Shown: positions 1 to 9,445, counted from the stretch's first letter. The stretch: 64,000 bases of DNA from Gemmatimonadota bacterium (GCA_018673255.1 JABHDC010000077.1:12623-76622); one strand, 5' to 3'. Translations and numbers: made by a program. Notes: a model not told the origin generated them from the letters alone.

Positions 1-215
1 CCTGTTCGGGCCGCAGCCTGGATCTGCGGCCAATGCTCGTCCACTGTGGGGTAATGGGTCAGTGACACGCCATCCGTGTTCTGGCCGTGCGCCGTGAAAG
101 CGTAGAAATCCAGGTGGGAGGAGGCAATGTCGTAGCTGCGCTGCAGGCTGCCCTGGCCATATCCGAGCTCATTGTGGTTGTGCAGGTCCCCCCACAGCAA
201 CTGGCCCAGGCTCAT
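1..215 (-). CDS. PHP/DUF3604-like protein, N-terminal fragment cut by the window edge
   Basis: Reading the minus strand from the ATG at 215 gives 71 residues that run off the window. The start reads MSLGQLLWGDLHNHNELGYG and continues with a YDIASSHLDFYAFTAHG-type segment. The GDLHNH motif followed by a downstream H-G is typical of the first metal-binding strands of PHP-superfamily (DUF3604-like) phosphoesterase-fold proteins. The ATG overlaps the stop codon of the upstream epimerase gene in an ATGA arrangement, so the two are probably translationally coupled. The substrate cannot be told from this fragment. PHP membership rests on the motif alone and could be wrong in detail. Confidence 0.6.
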   Translation of the reverse strand, partial: MSLGQLLWGDLHNHNELGYGQGSLQRSYDIASSHLDFYAFTAHGQNTDGVSLTHYPTVDEHWPQIQAAART

Positions 216-1381
216 ATGCCATCTGACTCCTGGCAGACAGATTTCTCGTCACCCGCTTCCTGATCGCCGGCTTCATGATCAACCGACTCACCCAATGCGG
301 CCACCGCCTCTTCTACGGCGACGCGCACGTCGGTGTATTCGAAATCGAGATCCTGGCAGATGCGCGATCCATCGGCTTGAACACCGCCGATCATGGTGCG
401 AGCCACATCCGTCGACAGGCCAAAGGGGGGCGACCATCCCGTCAACTGAGCCACAGCGGTGAGCAGGCGGGCACTGAGCAGCGAGAGACGATCCGGCAAT
501 TCCAGCCGTGGGAGGCGAACCCCACTGGCGGCTTCGATCAGACGATTGAGCTGGTGAATGGTGAGACGGCTCCCGCCCAGGATATACCGGCGACCAGCGG
601 CATCATCCAGACTCAACAGCTGCTGCAGGGCATTGGCTACATCATCGACGTGCACCCAGGTAATCACCCGGTCGGCAAACAGTGTCGCGGGCATCCGTCG
701 GTGTACGATATCGGCGATATAACGTCCCGATGACTTGGGATCACCGGCGCCCAGAACCGAACCGGGATACACGATTGCCAGTGGCAGGCGATGGTTGCGT
801 GCGAGGGACTCGACGATCTCATCCCCCTCGAATTTCGTCTTCGCGTATTCGCTGAACTGCTTCCGACTCGGCGGCGAGGTCTCGTTGAAGGGGACCTGGT
901 TCGGCCGGCCGAACATGGTGACGGTCGAGACATGCAGAAACAGGTCGACACCGGCCTCGATTGCCGCCTGCGCAGTGAGGCGGGTGCCCTCCACGTTGAT
1001 ACGACGGAACAGACTCGGATCTCGTTCCCAGAACGAGTAGAGATTCGCCAGGTGGACGACCTGTCGGCATCCATCGACGGCTGCCCGAAGGGCCTCCCAA
1101 TCCGTCACATCGCCGTGCACCAGCTCGACACCCAGGCTCTCCAGTTCGGCCACATCGCTGTTGGCGCGAACCAGACAGCGAATGCCAGACGGAGCACCGG
1201 CTGCACACAGTCGTCGAAGGAGATAACGACCAATGAAGCCCGTGGCACCGGTGATGAGGATCGGAGGTTTCACGTGAATGTCAGACTCGGTGACCGGAGA
1301 TGAACGAGAAGAAGAAGGGCTCGACATCTGGCGATGCCGAGCCCTGAGATCAACGATACCCTCACGCTCTCTTAGTAGCAA
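212..1381 (-). CDS. NAD(P)-dependent epimerase/dehydratase (extended SDR)
   Basis: This is a 389-residue extended short-chain dehydrogenase/reductase. The Rossmann glycine motif GATGFIG lies near residue 44 and the catalytic YxxxK appears as YAKTK with a preceding serine in HVSTVT. A PGSVLG segment and a downstream substrate domain are also present. The organisation resembles dihydroflavonol-reductase-like and HpnA-like nucleotide-sugar epimerases, but the substrate is unknown. The first 36 residues are Arg/Ser rich and look unlike the family, so translation may start at the ATG at 1327 or the GTG at 1273, which is directly before the first beta strand. The stop overlaps the start of the PHP-like gene by 4 nt, indicating one operon. 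Confidence 0.85.
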   Translation of the reverse strand: MLLREREGIVDLRARHRQMSSPSSSRSSPVTESDIHVKPPILITGATGFIGRYLLRRLCAAGAPSGIRCLVRANSDVAELESLGVELVHGDVTDWEALRAAVDGCRQVVHLANLYSFWERDPSLFRRINVEGTRLTAQAAIEAGVDLFLHVSTVTMFGRPNQVPFNETSPPSRKQFSEYAKTKFEGDEIVESLARNHRLPLAIVYPGSVLGAGDPKSSGRYIADIVHRRMPATLFADRVITWVHVDDVANALQQLLSLDDAAGRRYILGGSRLTIHQLNRLIEAASGVRLPRLELPDRLSLLSARLLTAVAQLTGWSPPFGLSTDVARTMIGGVQADGSRICQDLDFEYTDVRVAVEEAVAALGESVDHEAGDQEAGDEKSVCQESDGI

Positions 1382-1480
1382 CCGGTGGCCGCCCCGTCGC
1401 GGTCGTCATCGGTGACGGCGGGTCTGGTGATGGGTGCCCTGCCCACCTGATTCTGGCGTCAACTGCCAGCGGTCGACAGA

Positions 1481-2155
1481 TCAGTCGAGACGGGTCAGAC
1501 CCGCCGCGATTGCGTACTTCGTCAGGCCGGCGACTGTATGGATCTGCAGTCGGTGGCCGATATGTCGACGGTGCGTCTCGACTGTGCGCTGACTCAAGGA
1601 GAGCCGATCGGCGATTTCCACGCTGCTGAGGCCTTCGGCAATGAGGCTGAGAACCTCCCGCTGTCTGCGACTCAGTTCTCTGGTGCCGTCCTCTGAGGGG
1701 GCCGGATCATGCGTCTGGTCGTGTGTCTGGTCGTGCGTCTGGGTCTCGATCAGGGCGAGAACATTCGGCGGGAAGACCAATTCGCCGCCATGGATGCGAC
1801 GGATCGCCTCGCTCAGATCGTGGGAAGAAACATTCTTTACCAGGTAACCACTGGCGCCAAGCCTGGCAGCTCGCAGCACATATTCCTGGTTTTCATAGAC
1901 TGTGAGGATGAGCACGCGCGTCGCACTGCGTTGGCCGAGCATCTGCCGCGTCGTTTCCAGTCCGTTCATGTCGGGGAGGCCGATGTCCATGAGCACGACA
2001 TCGGGCCGTAATTCAGCCGCCATCTGCAATGCAGATGCACCGTCGGTTGCTTCACCCACAACATCCATCCATTCCTGAGCTATCAGCATCGTGCGCAGTC
2101 CATCGCGCACGATCGGATGATCATCCACCAGCATGACTCGAATGGTCTCGTTCAT
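1481..2155 (-). CDS. NarL/LuxR-family response regulator
   Basis: A 224-residue two-domain response regulator. The N-terminal receiver has the acidic pair VDDHP, the phospho-acceptor region VVLMDIGLP and the conserved lysine in GYLVKNV. A LuxR-type helix-turn-helix (residues about 155-215, LSRRQREVLSLIAEGLS and TVETHRRHI) binds DNA. The ATG at 2155 is preferred to the upstream in-frame ATG at 2203 because it overlaps the stop of the NarX-type kinase gene (ATGA), the usual arrangement of coupled partners. The interdomain linker holds a THDQ tandem repeat encoded by 12-bp units at 1710-1745. It is likely the output of the kinase encoded by the adjacent gene; target genes are not known. Confidence 0.93.
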   Translation of the reverse strand: MNETIRVMLVDDHPIVRDGLRTMLIAQEWMDVVGEATDGASALQMAAELRPDVVLMDIGLPDMNGLETTRQMLGQRSATRVLILTVYENQEYVLRAARLGASGYLVKNVSSHDLSEAIRRIHGGELVFPPNVLALIETQTHDQTHDQTHDPAPSEDGTRELSRRQREVLSLIAEGLSSVEIADRLSLSQRTVETHRRHIGHRLQIHTVAGLTKYAIAAGLTRLD

Positions 2156-3984
2156 GGGGCCAATGCCCCCAGCGTCTGGCGTGGCAGACGCAAGCGAAGG
2201 CACTTCGCACCACCGGCGGCTGGTGTGACCTGCAGACGTCCACCCACCAGATCGGCGCGTGCCTGCATGTTGTTCAGCAGTTCGGTGGCATCTGCCAGCG
2301 CGGGGCAGGTGTCGACGATGTCCAGGACATACCCCTCATCGCTCACCTGCAACTCGACGAATGGGCTCAGCGCACCACCGTGGCGCTCCAGAGACTGCAA
2401 GGCTTCCTGGAGAAGGCGGTAGATCGTCACTGCCAGTTCCTGCGGCATGTCCGGCGGGACATCTGCCAACTGGTAGTCGAGGGTCGCGCCCGTGCGCTGG
2501 CGGAATTCATCGCAGAGGCTGCGGATCGCCGGAACCAAGCCCAGATCGTCGAGGACCCCTGGTCGCAGACCATGTGAGATGCGCTGGACTTCGCGGATCG
2601 TCTGATCCAGGAGCTGGCGTGTCGATTCGAGACGCTCGCGAGGATCATCCGGGCCGGTCACGTCACGAGCAGCAGAATCCAGGCCGAAACCGACGGCACA
2701 CAGCAGCTGATTGACCCCATCGTGCAACTCACGTGCGACGCGGCGGCGTTCCTCTTCCTGCAGCTCGATCGTGCGAACGGAAAAATCACGCAAGGTCTGC
2801 TCCGCCTGCAGTCGCCGCGATACCTCCAGGCGCAGACGGCCGTTGAGTTCGGCCAGTTCAGCCACGTGATCCCGTACGCGTCCAAAGAGCAGTGCATGAT
2901 CCAGAGCGATGGCGACCTGGTCCAACAGGGGGGACATGACCTGGATTCGTCGGAGCAGTTCTTCCTTTCGGCCCAATTCCTCTCCCGTGGCCATCACCGC
3001 CAGCACGCGACCCTCGCGTATGATGGGGATGAACACAGCCACAGAGGCGGCTCGAATCTCGGGACCACCCGAGGTGTCGTCGAACCGATCATCCCAGCCA
3101 TCGATCACCGTCAGCTCTCCCGTCCGGGCGACGGTAGGGGTGATGTTGTCATCATCCAGAGCATAGGTGGTGCCGATGATCCGGCGATCGCTGAACACAG
3201 GTCGTTCGTTCTCCATACGAACCACGGCAGGGAAGGCGACCAGTTCGACTCCCGCCGGTGAGCTGTCATCCACACCATCCGCATCTCTGGCGATACTCAT
3301 GTAGTTGCGCTCGATACGCACACTCGACTGCTGATGGTCGACGAGGGCAATCATCAGACTCCGGAAAATTCCGGCCCGCACGACCTGTTCGGCCAGTGTG
3401 TCGAGGACATCATCCAACTCAAGAGTGGCCAGTGCAGCGGAACCGATCTGCTGGAAAGCACGGATCAGCCGATCTCGCTCAGCGATGGAGAGATCGTTCC
3501 CCTCGGTATTTCCCAGCACCTGGCGCAACGCTGAGACGTCACGGACGATTCCCTCCAGCAGGAGCAGATCACCCTTCTCGTCGTACACGGGCAGGGCGCG
3601 TTGCTGGAGCCACAGCTGGCGGCCGTCGGTGTGCTCGTATCGCAACGTCAGGGGCTGGGCGAAATCTCCCTGCTGGATATAGTCGTCGAGCAGCGGCCGA
3701 TCATCGGGGTGGATGGCCTGCAGTACATCACGAGGATTGTCGCACAGGGATCCAGCCGTACGGCCGATCAGATCTGCGACAATAGGGCTGATGTATTCGA
3801 AGCTCAGACGCGGTGCCAGGCGCAGCCGATAGACCACATCACGCGAATTCTCGACGAGGCTGCGGAATCGCTCTTCGCTCTGGCGCAGCTGCTCTTCAGT
3901 ACTGCGGTGGGCCCGAACCTCGTCACGCATCCGATCGAGTTGGGTACGCAACCCTTCGGCATCATCCACGGCTGGGTCGGTCAT
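2152..3984 (-). CDS. NarX-type PAS-GAF sensor histidine kinase with degenerate ATP-binding domain
   Basis: A soluble 610-residue kinase-like protein with no membrane segment. In order it has an N-terminal coiled coil, a PAS domain (about 40-155), a GAF domain (about 165-365), a second coiled coil, a HisKA_3 dimerisation domain whose phospho-acceptor His421 sits in ARELHDGVNQLL, and a C-terminal HATPase-like region (about 515-605). The catalytic region is degenerate. The N-box reads EALQSLERHGG without the expected asparagine, and the DxGxG box is replaced by DIVDTCPA. It may therefore not phosphorylate itself efficiently and may serve as a phospho-acceptor or signal integrator. It overlaps both neighbours by 4 nt, within a three-gene signalling operon. 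Confidence 0.88.
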   Translation of the reverse strand: MTDPAVDDAEGLRTQLDRMRDEVRAHRSTEEQLRQSEERFRSLVENSRDVVYRLRLAPRLSFEYISPIVADLIGRTAGSLCDNPRDVLQAIHPDDRPLLDDYIQQGDFAQPLTLRYEHTDGRQLWLQQRALPVYDEKGDLLLLEGIVRDVSALRQVLGNTEGNDLSIAERDRLIRAFQQIGSAALATLELDDVLDTLAEQVVRAGIFRSLMIALVDHQQSSVRIERNYMSIARDADGVDDSSPAGVELVAFPAVVRMENERPVFSDRRIIGTTYALDDDNITPTVARTGELTVIDGWDDRFDDTSGGPEIRAASVAVFIPIIREGRVLAVMATGEELGRKEELLRRIQVMSPLLDQVAIALDHALLFGRVRDHVAELAELNGRLRLEVSRRLQAEQTLRDFSVRTIELQEEERRRVARELHDGVNQLLCAVGFGLDSAARDVTGPDDPRERLESTRQLLDQTIREVQRISHGLRPGVLDDLGLVPAIRSLCDEFRQRTGATLDYQLADVPPDMPQELAVTIYRLLQEALQSLERHGGALSPFVELQVSDEGYVLDIVDTCPALADATELLNNMQARADLVGGRLQVTPAAGGAKCLRLRLPRQTLGALAP

Positions 3985-6900
3985 CGGGCGGGCTCACCAT
4001 CGAGGGTCTCGCGCAGCGCCTGTGCCAGGCGCGAGGCATTCACAGGCTTCTGCACGACGGGGACGCCAGCTCGGGCGGCCTCCTGGGCAGCATAACCGGT
4101 AAGAATGATGACCCGGACGTCCGGGTTCAACTGTCGAATCTGTTCCAGGACTTCGATACCCGACATCTGGGGCATGGACAGGTCCAGCAGAACGAGGTCG
4201 ATCTGGTCCAATCCCTCCTGGTAGCGAGCCACGCCACTGGGTCCGTCCTGGGCCAGAACGACGGTGTAGCCCAACCTTTCGAGAATTCGCCCAATGACGG
4301 CTCGAATCATCTCCTCGTCATCAACGATGAGGATCCGTTCCCGGCCGCCGGGCAACTGGGTATCGCCAGTGGGTGGCGCTTCGACTTCTTCCTGGACGGC
4401 AGGTAGAAGCAGGCGGAAGGCCGTCTGCTGGCCGGATCCCATACTCGATTCGAGCCATCCCCCGTGTTGGCGGGCGATGCCATAGGCGGTGAACAGGCCC
4501 AATCCCGTGCCCTGTCCAACATCCTTGGTCGTGAAAAAGGGTTCGAAAAGCCTTGCCTGGTCTTCAGCGGAGATCCCGGGTCCATTGTCAGTCACGCTCA
4601 GGCAGATGTAGTCACCGGCATCCGCCTCTGGATGGGCCAGCCGGTCCGTCTCCAGCCGTTCACGTCTCACGTCCACGACGATGCGAGGGTGCTGCGTATC
4701 CTGCAATGCGTCTCGCGCATTGAGTAGCAGGTTCAACAGGATCTGCTCGACATCGGCGGCATTGCCCATGACGCGCGCTGCCGTCGTCGGCAGATGGCAG
4801 GTGATATCGATACGCCGATCGAAGATCCTGCCGCAGATTTCCACGGTCGCCTCCACGTGGCGGCGGACATCGATGGCCGCTGTTGCCTGCGATGGAGATT
4901 GCCGCGAAAAAACCAGAAGATGGCGGATGATCTCGGCCGCCCGATCACCGGCATCCACGGCCTGGTCGAGTAACTCCTCGAGCTCACCTGGATCGGGTCG
5001 TGTCTGGCATAGCTCGAGATTTCCGAGGATCACCTGCAGAAGGTTGTTGAAGTTGTGGGCGACACCCGCCGTCAACTGCCCGACGGCTTCCATCTTCTGC
5101 GCTTGCTGCAATTGTGCCTGCAATTGCCGACGTTCGGCGGTCTCTCGCTGCAGGGCATCGTCGCGGGCATCGAGCTGCTCGATATCGGCCAGGCGTTGGA
5201 AACCCTCCGACAGCGCTTCGGCGAGCTGGCAGAGAGATCGTTGATCGTCGGCGGAGAAAGCATTGGGCACCGTGCTGTTTACGCCGATGGTTCCACGCAG
5301 ATAAGGAACATCCAGAACGGTTCGAATGCCGGCGCCATAGTGTTCGGCAATCGCGTCGTTTTCGTCGAATCCGTCGTTGGCGAGCAGGTCCGGCCTGTAT
5401 ACGGGTTCGCCCGACTTCCACATGTCGATGATCTGGAGGCCCGACGAGGACGAAGCGCGTATCCATTCCGTGTCGCCACGCCGATTCCGCAGGGAGGTCA
5501 CCTGGGTGGGATCTTCGCTCTCGATCACGTGAATGGCGCAGCCATCGATACTGATGCCGAGCATTTCCAGACATCGGCGGAAGGTAACGATTGTGCGATC
5601 GAGATCCTCTGCGTGCCGCATGCGCCACACTTCCTCACGCAACTCGTGCAGGGCGCGTTCACGAGCGATCAACAGGCGGTGTTCGGTGATATCTTCACTG
5701 TGATTGCGGATATACAGCAACCTGCCTTCGCCGTCGCGCACCGCGCTGGCCTGTCCCCGGTGCCACACGACTCGGCCATCACGGTGCCGCAACCTGATCT
5801 CGAAGCTGTGACGGCCTTCCTCCAGCACCGTGTGCAGCCACGCATCGTGGTCACTGGCATCGACGAACAGGTCGGCAAGCCGTACCTGCTGCAGCTCGTC
5901 GTCCGTGTATCCGAGGATGGCCTCATGATGGGGGTTGCGGTAGAGAAGACGTCCCTCGGCATCATAATGGACGATTGCGATCGGCAGACCTTCCACCACA
6001 TCGCGGTAACGGGCTTCGCTGGCGCGCAGGGCTTCCTGCACTTCATCACGCTCGCGCAGCGTAGCTTCCAGTTTGCGATTGCGCCGGTCCAGTGCTTCCA
6101 GATCTGCCAGACGCCTGAAACCATTGTCGAGGGCCAGGGCGATCTCAGTCAGGACCTCGAGATCAGAGGCCAGGAATGCTTGCGGGCGCTGGCTGCTGAC
6201 GGCCAGGGTCCCGCGAGAGAAGGGCACATCCACGACGCTGCGAACATCACAGTCGAGGAGTCGTCGGATCTCAGCTGCTTCATCGAATTCATCTACATGC
6301 TGCAGGTCCTGACGGCAGGCGATGGTGCCAGCCTGCCAGAAGCCGATAATGTTGTGCCGTCCCGCATCGGCATCGGATCGTACGTAGCGTCCGTCACCGG
6401 TCAACGAGTGACACCACACCTGCATCGTGTCTGTGTCGACGAGGTTCATGCCACAGGCATCAAAGCGGATGCCCAGTGCTTCCAACCCACAACCGATGAC
6501 TGCCAGCAATCGATTCATGTCCGGCTGAGCCCGCAGTTGCCATACCTGTTCGTGCAGGTCCGCACGCAGGCTCCGCAGCAGGTCGCGGTTGACGATGTCG
6601 GTGACATCTTCGCGGACGATGAGCCCACCGGCGATGGTTCCTGCACGATCGAACAGGGGACAGCCGTCGATCTGGGCATGGTGCTGTCGGCCGGTGGTAT
6701 CGGTGATGGACTCTCGGTGCTGTGAGGCGTGTCCACCGCCGATGGTGCGCAGGAGGTCTTCCATCTGAGCCAGGGCTCTGTCAGACCGTGCAAAGTCCAG
6801 CACGGAGCACCCGATACGGTCTTCTCGTCGGAATGGGAATCCGTGACGGGCAGCATACTGGAGGTGGGCATCGTTGACATCGACGATGAGGCCCTCTGTA

Positions 6901-7028
6901 TCCACGAGGGTCGCCGGTGTGGGCAGAGCGCCGAACACATCGAGCGATCGGAAGGCCGAAGTCTGAGATGCAGACATGGGTAGCCTGGGTACGTGGAATG
7001 GAGCGCAGCATGGGGTCGAAGACCCCAT
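3981..7028 (-). CDS. Hybrid sensor histidine kinase with PAS and paired GAF-like modules
   Basis: A 1015-residue cytoplasmic hybrid kinase. The order is PAS (about 30-140), a GAF-like module (about 147-325), a second PAS (about 335-455), a second copy of the GAF-like module (about 456-635), HisKA with His658 in GVAHNFNNLL, HATPase_c with DNGPG and GTGLGL, and a C-terminal receiver with VDDEE, LVLLDLSMP and the conserved lysine in QKPV. Both GAF-like modules end in a DVPFSRGT/DVPYLRGT motif and an A-L-x-x-GF-x-RLAD helix, and the same module recurs in the split kinase at 14-20 kb. The protein could also start at the ATG at 6977. Its stop overlaps the next kinase gene by 4 nt, so it probably feeds the same phosphorelay. 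Confidence 0.9.
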   Translation of the reverse strand: MGSSTPCCAPFHVPRLPMSASQTSAFRSLDVFGALPTPATLVDTEGLIVDVNDAHLQYAARHGFPFRREDRIGCSVLDFARSDRALAQMEDLLRTIGGGHASQHRESITDTTGRQHHAQIDGCPLFDRAGTIAGGLIVREDVTDIVNRDLLRSLRADLHEQVWQLRAQPDMNRLLAVIGCGLEALGIRFDACGMNLVDTDTMQVWCHSLTGDGRYVRSDADAGRHNIIGFWQAGTIACRQDLQHVDEFDEAAEIRRLLDCDVRSVVDVPFSRGTLAVSSQRPQAFLASDLEVLTEIALALDNGFRRLADLEALDRRNRKLEATLRERDEVQEALRASEARYRDVVEGLPIAIVHYDAEGRLLYRNPHHEAILGYTDDELQQVRLADLFVDASDHDAWLHTVLEEGRHSFEIRLRHRDGRVVWHRGQASAVRDGEGRLLYIRNHSEDITEHRLLIARERALHELREEVWRMRHAEDLDRTIVTFRRCLEMLGISIDGCAIHVIESEDPTQVTSLRNRRGDTEWIRASSSSGLQIIDMWKSGEPVYRPDLLANDGFDENDAIAEHYGAGIRTVLDVPYLRGTIGVNSTVPNAFSADDQRSLCQLAEALSEGFQRLADIEQLDARDDALQRETAERRQLQAQLQQAQKMEAVGQLTAGVAHNFNNLLQVILGNLELCQTRPDPGELEELLDQAVDAGDRAAEIIRHLLVFSRQSPSQATAAIDVRRHVEATVEICGRIFDRRIDITCHLPTTAARVMGNAADVEQILLNLLLNARDALQDTQHPRIVVDVRRERLETDRLAHPEADAGDYICLSVTDNGPGISAEDQARLFEPFFTTKDVGQGTGLGLFTAYGIARQHGGWLESSMGSGQQTAFRLLLPAVQEEVEAPPTGDTQLPGGRERILIVDDEEMIRAVIGRILERLGYTVVLAQDGPSGVARYQEGLDQIDLVLLDLSMPQMSGIEVLEQIRQLNPDVRVIILTGYAAQEAARAGVPVVQKPVNASRLAQALRETLDGEPAR

Positions 7029-7253
7029 TCATAGCATAGTCCCCCGGGTGGCCCTGCTAAATCCCGTATTCCTACGGACCGACTGAGGTGTCCAGTACGG
7101 ACACGGACCATCCGGACAGCCGCGATCAACGTAACAGCTTTAGGTTGGCAATCTGGTATCACACTGTGCAATTATTACCAGGGGAACATGCCGGGCATGG
7201 TGCCCGGTCACGTTACCTGGAACACACAAGCACCTCAACTGAAAGGAATCGAG

Positions 7254-8294
7254 ATGGGCTCGACTCGCCTGGCCCTGCCTCTTCTACTGTGCCTGCTGCT
7301 CGGTGTCTGTGAAGCCACCGCGCAAGGTTCAGGGAATATCGTCTGGGTACCAACAGCCTCCACGTTCGATGGCACGGCTTTTACCCAGGTCGCTGATGGG
7401 GTGGGCGTCACCAGTTTCGGATTGCCGGGCCCCACGAACCCTGCCGGTGCTGGCTTCAGCCAGGATGGGTTCTACGCTTTCGGATTTGCTACGGCCATCC
7501 CCGGCGATGATGGTCCCATGTTGTCGCAGATGGAGCTGAGCCAGTCACCCCTGAAGGCGGGCACACAGCTCGTGCTGGCCTTCGACAAGGGGGCTGAGGA
7601 TCACATCAGCTTCGTCGCTCTGCTCGCCGATGCGTCTGAACCGGGCAACATCGGTGTGAAGGTGATTTCGTCGACTCGCTTCGAGATTCGTGCGACCATC
7701 GCGGATCCAGCGCCATCGGAGACGAACAATCCGGATCAGGTGAGCGCGGCATTTGGCCTCATCGTGCAGACGACGAATGCCCCGGAGGAGAGCTTCAACT
7801 TCCGCGGCACCACCTTCGTCACCGACATGCTGTGGGTGGATCTGGAACCCATGGCACTGGCCGAGTTGCCGCAGTTCGGTGAAGCCCCCGATATCTCTGG
7901 CTTCGTCGTGGGTCTGGCCGCTCAGGGCGTGTCGTTGTCTGAGGCCAATCCGGTCACCTTCACCGCCTACATCCCGGAGCGCCTCTTCGAGGCAGGTCGA
8001 GCACACGGGGTCGAGGTCGACGGCGCCAACTGCCTGGGCTACCGGACCTACGTGGAACTCACCGGCTCGGAGGATGGCTTCTTCAAACTCAATTCGCCCG
8101 ATGATCAGCCGGCGATCGACGCAATGTTCGATACCGATGGCGATGGTAGTGGTGACGCCCTGTGGGCTTTCCGGATTCGGAATTCCCAGTGGTCACGTCA
8201 ATCGCTGATGTTCGGTCGCGTCGAAGAAGATGAGATCGTGCCGACGGCAACACCTGAAAGCACGTGGGGGACCGTCAAGCGAGCCGCTCACTGA
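7254..8294 (+). CDS. Secreted protein of unknown function
   Basis: A 346-residue protein that I do not recognise. The ATG at 7254 is chosen because AAAGGA lies about 6 nt upstream and the protein then begins with a classical signal peptide (MGSTRLALPLLLCLLLGVC, cleavage probably after ATAQ). The mature part is acidic, rich in small and aromatic residues, and contains a calcium-loop-like DTDGDGSGD stretch near its end. Composition suggests a beta-rich extracytoplasmic domain. Upstream the divergent signalling operon starts at 7028, and downstream a hairpin separates it from convergent nadA. No catalytic motif could be identified. Confidence 0.7.
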   Translation: MGSTRLALPLLLCLLLGVCEATAQGSGNIVWVPTASTFDGTAFTQVADGVGVTSFGLPGPTNPAGAGFSQDGFYAFGFATAIPGDDGPMLSQMELSQSPLKAGTQLVLAFDKGAEDHISFVALLADASEPGNIGVKVISSTRFEIRATIADPAPSETNNPDQVSAAFGLIVQTTNAPEESFNFRGTTFVTDMLWVDLEPMALAELPQFGEAPDISGFVVGLAAQGVSLSEANPVTFTAYIPERLFEAGRAHGVEVDGANCLGYRTYVELTGSEDGFFKLNSPDDQPAIDAMFDTDGDGSGDALWAFRIRNSQWSRQSLMFGRVEEDEIVPTATPESTWGTVKRAAH

Positions 8295-8345
8295 CAAGGT
8301 GTACCTGAGACCGGCTTCCGGTTGCAGGTCAGCTGTTGTATTTGA

Positions 8346-8384
8346 AAAAGGGGGCGGTCATCACTTGATGGCCGCCCCCTTTGT
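8346..8384. terminator. Bidirectional intrinsic terminator between the secreted-protein gene and nadA
   Basis: A hairpin of about 15 bp (AAAGGGGGCGGTCAT pairing with ATGGCCGCCCCCTTT, one G-T wobble) has a 6-nt loop. Thymines follow on the plus strand (TTTGTTT), and five adenines precede it, giving T5 on the minus strand. It lies between two convergent genes and can serve both. Confidence 0.85.
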
Positions 8385-8462
8385 TTGATCTTTCAGACCA
8401 CCAGACGTCTCTCCGCCGTCCAACGATCAGGGCGGGCACGTCTGGGTCGCCGAACCGGTGAC

Positions 8463-9440
8463 TCAGTGGTCCCGGGGTACTGCCATCATCCGCTCAAGCG
8501 ATCTGCGAGCGCCCTCAATGACATCGTCATCGAGGGTGATCTCGAATCGCTCATCGGCCAGGGAGAAGTAGATATCCTGCAGGCCGGTGACCTTCATGTA
8601 GGGGCAATGAAGCCGGCAACCGATACAGCCATCTGCGGATACGAATTCCTTGTCCGGATAACGCAGCTTCAACTGGTGGATCATACCCTCTTCGGTGGCG
8701 ATGATGAAGGTCCTGGCGTCCGGATATCGGCCCACGGCATCGAGCATCCCTGTCGTGGAGCAGACCTCGTGTGCTGCATCCACGACATCTTCACGGCATT
8801 CGGGGTGGGCGATGATGATCGCCTCCGGATAATCGCGCCGTGTGCGGTCGACACTGGCATTGCGCAACACGTCATGCGTGGGGCAGACGCCGTCGTAGGC
8901 GACGATCTCTTTCTCCGGAACCTGCTTGGCCACCCAGCGTGCCAGATTCTTGTCGGGCGTGAACAGCACTTTGTCCGTGTCGAGACTGCGAACGACTGAC
9001 ACGGCGTTGGCGGAGGTGCAGCAGATATCGGATTCGGCCTTCACTTCGGCGGTCGAATTCACATAGGTGACGACCGTATGATCAGGGTAGCGCTCCCTCC
9101 ATTCTTCCAGACTTTCCACCGTGATCGCATCGGCCAGGGCGCAACCGGCGCCGAGGTGGGGCAGGAAGACCTGCTTGTTCGGGCTCAGGACCTTCGCTGA
9201 TTCGGCCATGAAGTGAACGCCGCAGAAAACGATCATGTCTGCGTCGGTACGGGATGCCTCTAGCGACAATCCCAGCGAATCACCGGTGAAGTCGGCAATG
9301 TCCTGTACCGGAGAGATCTGGTAGTTGTGGGCAAGAATGACCGCGTTTTTTTCTGAACGCAGGCGCTTGATATGCCGAATCAGTTCCTCTTCAGGGATGT
9401 CGGCGACGGGCAACTGGTTGACGAGGGAAGTATCAGTCAT
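8463..9440 (-). CDS. nadA: Quinolinate synthase
   Basis: NadA condenses iminoaspartate with dihydroxyacetone phosphate to quinolinate in de novo NAD synthesis, using an oxygen-sensitive 4Fe-4S cluster. The 325-residue length fits the family. Visible signatures are ILAHNYQ near the N terminus, VFCGVHFMAESAKVL, the ICCTSANAV segment and the C-terminal CIGCRLHCPYMK cluster-ligand region. These supply the three family cysteines. The gene starts 5 nt after the stop of a small ribbon-helix-helix protein gene and is therefore probably co-transcribed with it. No nadB or nadC is visible nearby. Confidence 0.97.
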   Translation of the reverse strand: MTDTSLVNQLPVADIPEEELIRHIKRLRSEKNAVILAHNYQISPVQDIADFTGDSLGLSLEASRTDADMIVFCGVHFMAESAKVLSPNKQVFLPHLGAGCALADAITVESLEEWRERYPDHTVVTYVNSTAEVKAESDICCTSANAVSVVRSLDTDKVLFTPDKNLARWVAKQVPEKEIVAYDGVCPTHDVLRNASVDRTRRDYPEAIIIAHPECREDVVDAAHEVCSTTGMLDAVGRYPDARTFIIATEEGMIHQLKLRYPDKEFVSADGCIGCRLHCPYMKVTGLQDIYFSLADERFEITLDDDVIEGARRSLERMMAVPRDH

Positions 9441-9445
9441 TGCGA

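Noticed and set aside
5055..6725. Long plus-strand open frame (556 codons) opposite the hybrid kinase gene
   Set aside because: It mirrors the codon structure of a well-supported kinase on the minus strand, has no domain-like sequence and no ribosome binding site. High GC makes such antisense frames common.
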